From contig NW_026252353.1 in NCBI RefSeq assembly GCF_025094135.1, positions 62,001 through 126,000 on the forward strand: a stretch of 64,000 nt of DNA, read 5' to 3'. Origin of the DNA: Mucor mucedo (taxonomy: Eukaryota > Mucoromycota > Mucoromycetes > Mucorales > Mucoraceae). The position numbers and the translations under genes were made by a program. The notes under the pieces were generated by a model. It saw nothing but the letters and a program-made list of their open reading frames with translations. It was not told the origin of the DNA and did no database searches. This document shows positions 19,232 to 28,888 of this stretch, piece after piece (the stretch's first letter is position 1; each line of letters opens with the position of its first letter).

Positions 19232-20791
19232 ATGTCCGGAGATATTAAGTATTTAGAGGGTAAGTAAAGCGTAACTCATTTTGAAATACTCTTTTTGATA
19301 CTAAATGCTTTCTTTTTTAAACGCGATTTAGCTATCTCAGCAAGTATTCAAAAGCTTGCCAACGAAGATAAAGTTGTCGACTGGGACGAATTTGTAAGAG
19401 AGGAGAGAGATTTAATCATCAGTAGCTACAACGGTGACAATTTGAATTCATTTAAAGGCGATTGGAAACGGCGTTTCAAAAACACCTTGTCCCACCTTAA
19501 CTTAAGTATGGAATTCACTTCAGGAGAAAGAAATGCCTGGAAAGATTTAATTGCTGATAAGATCAAACTGTCAAGAAAGTCTTCTGCTTTGTCTTCTGCA
19601 AATCAATCTTCAACATCTTCTACAACAAACTCTTCAAGGCATAACAACTTGATAACTGAAGAACAAAGAATCAACGTGTTAAAGTTGTATGATGATTTAA
19701 ACAATGAAAACAAATGGAAGCTTGCTTGTTCCGGAAGATACGTCGAAGATATAATGAAGGAAGTAGTACAAACTGCCAAATATGAACACCCTTCCGCCTC
19801 CTTTATTTTGGATCTTGCCGACCCAATCTGGTTAAGCAAGTTCACAAGGGATGAATTTAAAGAAATCAAGTATTTTAATAATAAAAAGCCAGAAAAAATC
19901 AATAAAGAATTAGAAGAATATATTGATTCTTTTGATAAAGAAGAGCTTAAAACTGCTGGTGATTATTATAACGAAGCAAACAAGAAGAATTTTGGATTTG
20001 GTGGATCATATGATCAACGCTGGATTCAACGTTCCATTATTGATGCTGCTGAACTTTTTGAATTCAACGATATTATAAATTTAGTCGACTTTTCAGAAGA
20101 AGATTTACACCACCACGTCTGGCTATTTGTATATACTTGTTTTAGATCTGGAGGCATTGAAGCTAAGCTTGGAGAACGCGGAAGCGTTGCATCCGCTATA
20201 GGAAGAAATGTAAAAAGAGGCTTAGAAGCTTTAGAAAGAAGAGAGAGAAAAGCTTCAGGGGCCAAGGTAGACATTCTTTTTAAGGCAGGAGGTATTAATG
20301 AAGTAGGCTGCTCTGAAATTGGCAAAGACAACGTACTAGCAATCGATGACAAATACTTGGATGATGGTATGATTAAATTGCCCAAGACTCTTCGACATAT
20401 GTTAAAAGAATTGGTGCAAGTGAATCCTAGTAAAATAAACGAGCTATATACCGTGGGATTTCTGATGATGGGTAAGTGGCATGCAGTAGATCATTTTGTT
20501 CTCTTATTGACTTTTTTCTTTTTAGGTCTCGAAATGGAGCTCGTAATCATGGATATTCCAGCTGGCAAGACAATAACTAGAATCAGCAGAAGTAAGAGGT
20601 ACCCTTTTCCTAGCAAAGCTTCAAATATTGGAAAAGATCTTCTTCCTTTATTACAGGCAACTTTGTCAGGAAAACAACTTATGGAAAGCTTGGTAAAGTT
20701 AATTGATACCCGTAAAAGAAAGGCTTTTATATTGTTTGATGAAGACGATGAATCCACCACCACCATTCCTAATTGCTTTGAAAATAATTAA
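19232..20791 (+). CDS. PD-(D/E)XK nuclease-like protein of a repeated Mucoromycota family
   Basis: Three exons (19232-19259, 19332-20471, 20526-20791) with consensus GT-AG introns give 477 codons with no break. The first exon reads MSGDIKYLEG; the same exon and leader precede the pseudogene copy at 36.26 kb. The N-terminal half is charged with a Ser/Asn/Thr linker. The second half has HHHVWLFVYTCF, then GAKVDILFKAGG and EVGCSEIGKDN, then a strand-helix region to LLQATLSGKQLMESLV. The KVDIL...GCSEIGK spacing resembles the D...E-x-K core of PD-(D/E)XK folds. That is a fold-level guess, and the terminal residue is K two positions after the Glu. The second intron (54 nt) has no stop and keeps frame. 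Parts recur at 28.0-29.3, 36.1-38.3 and, distantly, 3.4-6.9 kb. Enzyme activity and role are unknown; a transposon- or conflict-related nuclease is possible. Confidence 0.72.
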
Positions 20792-21136
20792 GCAAAGTAA
20801 TTACAGTACATCTAGATTACTGTGAAACGTATACCTTTTTTTTTTTCTGTTACAGAATGGGTTTTGTGGAAAATAAACTTACGTATGATTTTAAGTTAGT
20901 TTCTACCCTAAAATAAACATGTTATAACAAGAATAAAGTAAATTGAAAGTGTAATTAGACCTAATAGTTAATGATCTTAGTGATATCTTTTTTACAAACA
21001 AGTAGGGGGGGGGGGCACGTTAAAGTCGGTCATTAATAATTCTCGGGCGAGTATACCGTAGCTAAATGATGCAAATCTAAAATTTTCCGGCTTACATCGA
21101 ACAGGATTCAGCACGCAAGGGTTTATCCTCCACTAA
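20792..21136. other. Gene-free spacer
   Basis: 3' flank of the nuclease-like gene and 5' flank of the LINE. An 11-G run lies at about 21005-21015. Nothing else seen. Confidence 0.5.
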
Positions 21137-21217
21137 TTGGAGTTGGCCCGTGACGGTTTAGCCCCATATAACTGTAAGTTACCTCAAATAACAAACTTTG
21201 CCTTCAACCGCAGTTTC

Positions 21218-22508
21218 ATGGCTCTTTCCGCTAAAAAACAGAAACAACCCCCGCCGGGTTCCCAAATTGAAATTTCATACAGGGATGCAGTAACTAAACG
21301 CCTCCCTACCACCAAAAAGTCTCTTATCGATTTAAACACATCTGTCAGTAACGATATCACAGGACCGGTTGACACTGAGATCTCGCCAAGGTTTTTTACT
21401 CGACATCTCGAAAGTTCCAACGATCTCGGACGTTGAACATCTCACTACCATTGCCCACCAGTACTCCGGGGCAAAAAATTTCTATGGGATCAAATTTTTA
21501 GGCAAAAGCTCTGAGCGATATATAGAGATCTACCCCTCTAACGAGATTTTAACAAAATTTACAGCTGAAGGTGTTTACTACGAGAAATTGAAAACCCGAC
21601 TCCTTCCATGCCCTGCCATAGAAGGCGATGGAAAGGTAATCCAACTAAGTCTTTCTGAGATTCCTTTATTACCTGAGCCCGAAATACTGGAAGGTTTACG
21701 TAAAGCTTTAGCATCATTTGGCACGGTCATTGATATTGGTCTCCGATATTCATCCACTGAAGGATGGTTTTTGGGTACCGGGTATGCGATTATTCAGCAA
21801 TTTACAGGACAATCGTATGCCACTCTCCAGCATACACTTAATTGGAATGAAGAGGAATATTGTTATGCGACCTCCCCGGATATGCCTACTTGGTGCCGAT
21901 ACTGTCACTCTGAAGGCCATACCAAGTATGGATGTCAAAAAGCCTCTGCTGGTATTTTGTGCTACTCTTGTGATAAATATGGCCACCGTGCAGCTGACTG
22001 TCCTGACCCTAAGTCTAAAAAAAAGAGACCCAATCAGTTTAAGAAACCTAGAAAGACCTACAAAGACCAATCCCAAAATGAAGATGCTAAACCGGATGCT
22101 TCTGAGGAATTAATGAAATCCAAATGGGCACCCTCAATAGAGACGACAATTAGTGCGACCGGTCACCACAAGAAGCACGTACCTGTAGAACAGATCGATT
22201 TGACATTAGGTGAAAATTTCGAAGTGGAAAAAAGGACCGTCTTAGACGAGCAACTATATAGCGATAGTGACATGGACGACTTCGACTATAACCCTAATGA
22301 CGAAATTAAGGATACACAATCGAATATCGAGGATGATGAGGATGAGTATGGGACGGATACCAGTATGCATACGATCCACTCAGAAATAAGTAACAAGTCT
22401 CAGAACGCTACTCAGGGAACTTTTAAAACGTTTAAGACATTTGTGGGTTCTGTCTCCAATATCCAAGTAGAGTCAGAGCCTTCTCCTAAAGATAATAATA
22501 ATCTTTAA
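21218..22508 (+). pseudogene. LINE ORF1, CCHC nucleic-acid-binding protein
   Basis: Probable start ATG 21218 (MALSAKKQKQPPPGSQIEIS). A frameshift near 21385 moves to the frame that stays open to 22508. The later part has two zinc knuckles, CRYCHSEGHTKYGC and CYSCDKYGHRAADC (both CX2CX4HX4C), then a basic stretch and an acidic C-terminal tail. It binds element RNA in the ribonucleoprotein that carries out target-primed reverse transcription. Its stop overlaps the next start in TAATG (22506-22510), an arrangement some LINEs use for translation of ORF2 by reinitiation. Confidence 0.85.
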
Positions 22509-23838
22509 TGGGGAAAAAAATCAATTTTAATTATGCAACACTAAACTGTAACAGTTTAGTGAAGACACAATCTTCAACAGTACAGTCGTCTTATATTCGT
22601 TATCTTCGTCTTCAACAACTTGATATTATATCTTTACAAGAAACCCATGCCTCTCCTTCTACTATTCCTTCCCTTGATATCCAGTTCCAAGCCCAACAAA
22701 CCTTTTGGACTCACCACCGTGGTATTATATCATTCTCTCCTGATTTTATTTTGACTCAGATTTCCACTGATCATATATTTTCGTCGGATCGTTTTATTTT
22801 GTGCAAAGTTCATCACCCCCACAACTTCTACGATCCTTTTTACATTCTCAACATTTACGCACCAGCGGATTCAAACCCGGCTCGCCGAAGTTTTTTTGAA
22901 TCAGTCTGTGGCATGCTATATATTCTAACGGACACTGTGATAATTGCGTATATAAAAGTAAACGTGTATAGGTGTTTTTAGACGGAATAAGAAATGAGAC
23001 TCTTTATCCCTTTATTATAAGTTGGAGAGTTTGTCATAAATAAAATTAGAGGTCCTTTTATATACGAATTATAACTTCAGGTAGATTCTCTGCTTAGTTC
23101 TAATTAAGGTTTTACACGAGATAGTGATACCTTAACTTGAGGTACAAATCAATGACAACGTAAGATGGAGTGTATTACTTCTGTAACGTAGGTTCTCCAT
23201 GTTATGTCTAGAACCTTTATATAAATGAGACAGCTCATGGTTCCTTAACAAGAGTTAAGGATTAGAGTTCCTGATCAAAGTATATGTATAGTAAGATTCC
23301 ACAGTTACACAACAACTTGGATTAAGTTTAGATTATAATCCCAGAGTGAATGTTGTGTTGTACTGGTATTGTGTCTTTAGATGCTAGGAATCACATTCAC
23401 TAGAATCGTTGCTACAACATATGACATATTATAACGATCAGACAAATTGAATTGTAATTATATTCGGTTTAATAGGAGTAAATACGACAGACACTATTAA
23501 TATCAATCAGCTGATTATTTCAGGTGATTTTAATTATGATGTTTCACGCGATGTAACTAGTCGAAAGGGATTGCTTAAAACCTCCGCACAATGGCTTACA
23601 TACCTTGATTCTCTGTTCTACAACAGTACGATTCATAACAGTATGCATACCCTACCTACTTTCCAACGCCAAATCGGCACAACGTCGACTATTGACTGTA
23701 TATACTTAGGCCTAACACTGAAGAATAACATCAAAGATGCGTCCATTCAGTATATTCAAAGTAAATGGTCAGATCATGCGCTTCTACAGCTTCAACTAAA
23801 TGTAGATGGGCTTCCGTCTTGCAAGCTCAAATTAATCG
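22508..23838 (+). pseudogene. LINE ORF2 endonuclease domain, interrupted
   Basis: Apurinic-endonuclease-like domain: NYATLNCNSLVKTQSS, LDIISLQETHAS (catalytic Glu) and ILNIYAPADSNPARRSFFES. After the insert the frame resumes at about 23481 with TTDTININQLIISGDFNYDV, then IGTTSTIDCIYLG and WSDHALLQLQL (the catalytic SDH-type end). No reverse transcriptase follows; the sequence runs into the second LINE. Confidence 0.85.
22905..23480. mobile_element. ~575-bp insertion inside the LINE endonuclease
   Basis: Non-coding DNA that interrupts the ORF2 frame between FFESV and NTTD. It begins near CTGTGGCATGC and has TATATAAAAG near 22950. Only AGT is clearly shared by the two flanks, and no terminal inverted repeat is visible. 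Solo LTR or MITE; class undetermined. Confidence 0.6.
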
Positions 23839-26575
23839 ATTAGTCGCTCTTCTTGAATCCTCCTCCAAAGATAATTTGATTCTCCGTCAGGAACTCAAAC
23901 AATCTAATGCTCGCATCCTATTATTGGAACAGAAACTCTCAGGCACCCGAAGTGCTGGAGATTTTGGCTTCACTGTACCCGAAACATTCCTCCGGGATCT
24001 CGGAAGTAACGCTTCCAAATACTCGGATATCAGCAATAAAGACACTCGCAACCAGTCATCCAATAATGCTTCACACACAAGCTTTGCGAAGCAACGGACT
24101 ACTGCTGGTTCTAACACTAAAGATCCTCATAATAAGAATGAGCCCCTTAAGACTTCCTTCGCAGATATGGCTAAAAAGCCTGTCCCTTTTAACAATAATC
24201 GTAAGCGAACTACGTCTAAGCAACGTAAAGCAGCTGCCCGTATTTTTGAAGCTCCTGCTGAACAAACATCTTCTGATACGTTTTTTTACTTATACTTGCC
24301 AAATAAATATCGAATTCGCATCAAGGATTTTCGCCAAAAGCTACGAACAATGGGTTTAGACAATGGACATACTTGATATTCATTACCCAGCCCGTGGCGT
24401 AGTAGCCCTTTTGATCCACCAAAGCTATAGAGTCGAACTGGATTCTATTTTAACGAAATCCAACATTGCACCGGTCAAAGATTTTAATCCAACTTCAATT
24501 GATCATTTGCACGATCCGTCTCTTAATCGTCTTACAGTCGATGAACGCTCAACTAAAGCCATTGAATTTCATCAGAATCGTCTGATAAGAGGATTGAAAT
24601 TTATTAGAAGTTACCTTCGCCGATCTGTAGCAAGAAATTTCGTTTATCATGGATGGATCACTAGCGAACAAGCACAACAGGTGATTTCAGAGACTAATAA
24701 TGGGAATAGACACAGCAATACACCTACCAACACATTCGAAACTACTCGTGCGTCCTCAACTAGCCAATCCCATTCTGGATCCAGTGGATTAGGGGAAGGA
24801 CAAGAATATGTACAAGAAACCAACATCAACAACGAACAAATGGATATTGAAGATGAAACCTATGATAACTCCTTGCATGGTGCCGGTCAACCAGCCCCCC
24901 GCCAATAATTGAGTACTTTTACCGATATTACTAACCTTATGCCCACCTATGACAGCCCTATGCCTCATCACAACCATATGCCTACTAACATACATATGTC
25001 TCCGACTACTAGTCAAAACAATCTATCTAACTCTAATCCTAATCTACAACAAGCAATCCCATTCAAGACCACTAAACTCAAAATCGGATCCATTAATTGT
25101 CGAAGTCTAGCTTCCACATCAGACCCAATAACTCGACGAAAATTTACCCGGTACCTTCGATCTCTGAAATACGACCTACTCAACTTTCAAGAAGTTCGAA
25201 CAGAAGACAACAATGTAATAGAATCCTTAAATATGGAATTACAAGCTAAAGATTCAATCTGGACTCAACACGTTGGCATCGTTAGTTTTAATCCTAACAT
25301 TCGAATTACACCAATATTTATCATGCTTAACAAACATGCAGTTTTTGTAAAAGTGCATCACATCAACCACCACTTTGAGCCGATATACATATCTACTAAA
25401 TGATTATGCTCCTAGCCAACCCGGTCCTAAGAAACAATTTTACAGCGATACCATTGGATTGCCTTTATTTAAGGATGAAACTGATGTCGCACACTTTACT
25501 AAATACTCCAACTTCTTGATAACAGGAGATTTTTAATTACCACCACTATACAACATATCGATCCTCAAATTCACATTGTCCTCACCCGATTAGATCCTGG
25601 AAACAGACTCTCAACCAACACCTCTATGACTGCATCAATTCAGATGACATAACAGAGACGTATTCAGTGGCAAATTTACATATCACTTTTAGTCGGGGAA
25701 ATTCACGTACTACAATTGATTACATTTTTGCATCGCTATCAATTAAAGCAAGTATGACCAAATCTGGTGTCGATTTTATCAATACGGACTGGACAGACCA
25801 CGCCTTAATCTCTATTGATCTTGTATTGGTGAGTAAAAAACATGGGAAAGGAATCTATAGAGCGAATCCGGCATTGGCCAAGAACAAGCGTTTCGTTGAA
25901 CAACTGTCCACGTTGCTTCAAGAATTGAAACCAGATACAACAAATAGCCCTCACAACTCCCCTCAGAATAAATGGAACTCTATGAAGAGAAAAGTGCGAC
26001 AGTTCTGTCAGCGCCTTTAGCAGATATTATTGTCACTGGCGACAAAAGCAAATCGAACGACTTCAAACTTGTCGTTCTAAAATTATCGCCAAACACTCCG
26101 ATCATCCAGCAATTCTCAACCAACTCTTGCCTACCGTTGAACAACAATTGGGGATACTGCAAAAAGAAGTAGCCGAAATTGACGCCATAAGAGCCGGGAG
26201 ACACTGGCAGGAGCAGGGAGAAATTTCAGCTGGATATCTTAAACGAACCATTACTCAACGGGAACAACAACGAACCATGAACGCGGTCAGCCACCCAGTA
26301 TCTGGTGAGTTGTGTCATAATGACAAAGACACCCAAGAGGCGGTACGCACGTTCTACCAAGATTTGTTTAACCCGGACCCCATCAATGAAGCGTCTCTCT
26401 TACTAGACTCATGTCACACATCACCGAGACGAGTACAAAATAACCAGAGAAACAGCTTCTGGAATACTCGAACCATTTACAATTGACGATATTTTGGAAG
26501 GTGCCAAACGATCTCCCGCTAAAAGTAGTCCGGGGTTAGACTCGATACCATATGAAATATTGAAGCGATTTTAAC
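23807..26575 (+). mobile_element. LINE copy 2, truncated at the reverse transcriptase
   Basis: A second, different LINE. ORF1-like frames at 23807-24908 carry a coiled coil (INRLVALLESSS, LRQELKQSNARILLLEQKL), basic Ser/Thr-rich sequence and a C-terminal acidic tail. ORF2 from about 24909 has KIGSINCRSLAS, LLNFQEVRTED, ITGDFNYHH (shifted), TDWTDHALISIDL and the start of the RT (SSPGLDSIPYEILKRF), where it stops at about 26575. Frameshifts at about 24365 and 25400-25650. At the ORF1/ORF2 junction the sequence TAATTGAG looks like a TAATG overlap with one extra T. Confidence 0.82.
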
Positions 26576-26587
26576 CATTCTTTAAGC

Positions 26588-26691
26588 GGGGAAAATCACT
26601 CTAAAAATTGGCGAAAAACACTTTCTTTAGGTGTTTAAATAAGTGTTAAAATGATCACTCGAATCACACCTATAAACACTTGGATTTTCCC
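26588..26691. mobile_element. ~104-bp foldback element, candidate MITE
   Basis: Ends GGGGAAAATC and GGATTTTCCC are inverted, and inner parts also pair (ACACTTTCTTTAGGTGTTTA against TATAAACACTT and CACACCTATAAACA). It sits exactly between the LINE truncation and the inverted transposon derivative. No target duplication identified. Confidence 0.45.
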
Positions 26692-26692
26692 G

Positions 26693-27594
26693 TGGTGACT
26701 GATTTCACTTTCAAGCGGTCTGCATTTACACTTGGCAATCATATATTGCCATAGCAAAGAAACCTTTATTAATATAACGCGTTTTTTTTTTATTTAAAAT
26801 ATATATAGTCATTACTACCAAAAGCGAATACGCAAGCTTATTACAAAAAGATATTATATAACACACACACACAATTAAAATAAATTTATTTTCAATAAAA
26901 TATTAACTAGCTAAATAAACTGGAAATCTCTCTTAGTTTCAAAGCAGCTCGCTTTTACTTACAGGAATAACCACGAGAAGGTGAAGATTATTTATTCCCA
27001 ACCCCCAGATCCCAAGTTGTCTCCCCCAGACCTCATGTCGCATTGTCTTCCTCAGGCATCTGACCCGAACTTCAAAGAGCCTCTGCAGCCAGCCCCCCAA
27101 AGAATGAAGCACTAGAAAAATTGATGCCAATATTTTAAATGCTAAGCATCTGACCCGAACTTCAAAGAGCCTCTGCAGCCAGCCCCAAAGCAAGTAAAAT
27201 CCCCAGATCCCAAGACACCAACTTTACATTGTCGAGCATCTGACCCGAGAAGCCCAGTAAAGACAACGTCTGCAGCCAGCCCCAAGACAACAAAAGCACC
27301 ACAACACGATCATGAACCTACCCACCAGCCATCTGACCCGAACTTCAAAGAGCCTCTGCAGCCAGCCCGCCGATACATGAAATACTTGAGACAACGCAAG
27401 CACTCCATAGTAGATTTAGTTTGACATCAGAGATGGAAAGAAAAAGAATTTTTCAATTTTTTTGTCTATGTATTTTTATAGCCGTCACATTCAAATAACA
27501 GGGGGTTTCGATAGATAATATTGATTGTGGATTATCTTAGCTAATCTTCTCCTAAACTTTTTTACTGTAATAATGCTTTATATACTTGTCACCA
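26693..27594 (-). mobile_element. 902-bp deletion derivative of the Plavaka-like element, inverted
   Basis: Inverted terminal TGGTGAC at both ends (26693-26699 and 27588-27594). Read on the minus strand it matches the leader of the 6.85-kb element (TATATAAAG box, all four 40-bp repeats, the splice-donor-like CCTGTAAGTAAAAGCG), then jumps to its right end (ATGATTGCCAAGTGTAAATG, ACCGCTTGAAAGTG). All coding sequence is missing, so it would depend on transposase in trans. A CA-microsatellite lies at about 26862-26873. Confidence 0.88.
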
Positions 27595-27728
27595 TTGCTT
27601 TTTATTTAAGAAAAAAAGAAAGCGTAACAAAATGAAACAAATCACCCTTGGTTAGAAGTCTTTTTCACTCTTTGTTGCGCGTTGACAATAGTTAACCAAG
27701 CTGATATTGAATATTTCGCGTATTTGTA

Positions 27729-27831
27729 GATGAAGCAGGCTTTAATACGCATATAATAAGAGGGCAAGCTTGGTCCAAAGTAGGAGAGCCAGCGAATGTA
27801 ACTGTTCACAAGCAAAGAGGTGCTAATGATG
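27729..27831 (+). pseudogene. Fragment of an IS630/Tc1-mariner-type DDE transposase
   Basis: About 34 codons reading FVDEAGFNTHIIRGQAWS, then KVGEPANVTVHKQRGAN. The FxDEAGF...RGxAWS..G pattern surrounds a catalytic Asp of IS630/Tc1-type DDE domains. The flanks on both sides are non-coding. Too short to assign a subfamily. Confidence 0.7.
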
Positions 27832-28037
27832 ATCTATGATATCCTGCTGATCAAAATATTGTTGGCTGTGTGTTACTTTGGCCAGAATGATACGATTGTC
27901 TAAAATTGGGGTATCCACCTGGGTGAGTAAAATGTCAGGATAAAGAGAAACAATACCACAATGTTCAGTCCATAAGGCTGATTTAGTGTAAAATTGTTGT
28001 TCAATTGATGTACTGTATATATTGTATTAATTACTTT

Positions 28038-28211
28038 GCTAAATTGTTTTCAAAGCAATTGGGAATGGTGGTGGTGGATTCTTCATCGTCTTCATCAAAC
28101 AATACAAAAGCCTTTCATTTGCGGGTATCAATTAACTTTATCAAGCTTTCCATAAGTTGTTTTCCCAACAAAGTTGCCTGTAATAAAGGAAGAAGATCTT
28201 TTCCAATATAA
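28038..28211 (-). pseudogene. C-terminal fragment of a third nuclease-like copy
   Basis: Near-identical, inverted, to 20620-20800 (C-terminus and stop region of the intact gene). It ends at a breakpoint near 28209; the homologous sequence resumes at about 28963 on the other side of inserted DNA. Confidence 0.88.
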
Positions 28212-28311
28212 ATATTGTAGTATAGATTATAACCTATGATTAAATGTTTTATAAATTGGGCGGTGAGAAACTCTGATAAAACGGAAATTCTTCAGTGGGA
28301 GATGTTTACTT

Positions 28312-28572
28312 TCAGCCGCTGAACACCAACAAGCCTCACAAAAGATTGATCGATTCTTTGCCAAGGATGGTTTGGCCAGTACGTTACAACAACGTTTGCA
28401 TGCTTTGGATGACCAAGAGACCACATTAGGTTTAAACTGGTTGGATAGACTTTGGTTAAAGAAGGGTTATCTCGAGTATCGTATCCCTACCTTACTTAAC
28501 GTCAACTGGTGGAATCAATTTAGAGACCCCGTCTCGGGTTTAGTAAAAGGTGCACCTGAAGGTCAAGTCTCT
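28312..28572 (+). pseudogene. Captured fragment of a carnitine O-acyltransferase gene
   Basis: In-frame segment reading HQQASQKIDRFFAKDGLAST, LQQRLHALDD, NWLDRLWLKKGYLEYR and VNWWNQFRDP, followed by GLVKGAPEGQVS. This is the N-terminal pattern of choline/carnitine acyltransferases (...NWLE.WWL..AYLE.R.P...NSNWW). The reading then continues into unrelated DNA and stops at 28614. It lies in the segment that splits the third nuclease-like copy, so it was probably carried there by a transposition or repair event. Confidence 0.78.
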
Positions 28573-28888
28573 ATCCATGCCTGTTCCGGGATCTATAAAA
28601 AAGAAAGAAAATAAGCGAGCTATTTAGGTTTGTACTTTACAAGCTATTAGCTTTTTTTTTTCTTTACCAACAAAACTATTGAGAATTCGAGCGGCTTTCT
28701 TACATTCGCCTATTAGGAAAAAATAAATAAAGGGTTAATGCCAAGCATTCCCGCGCTGCTGAGAAGGAAGGGGGTTTGCGAGAAGACTTGCCTTCTAAAC
28801 TAGTAGGAATGGGGAATTCATGGCTGAAGACATATTGGAAGCGAAACTGTTGAGTTTTTTTAAAAAAGCCTGTTCTACACAAGCTAAA

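Larger units (their letters stand above)
21137..23838 (+). mobile_element. LINE copy 1 (Tad/L1-like), 5' part only
   Basis: Non-LTR retrotransposon remnant with ORF1 (two CCHC knuckles) and the endonuclease part of ORF2. It is broken at about 22905-23480 by a 575-bp insert and joined at about 23810-23840 to a second LINE. The reverse transcriptase part is absent from this copy. Confidence 0.85.
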
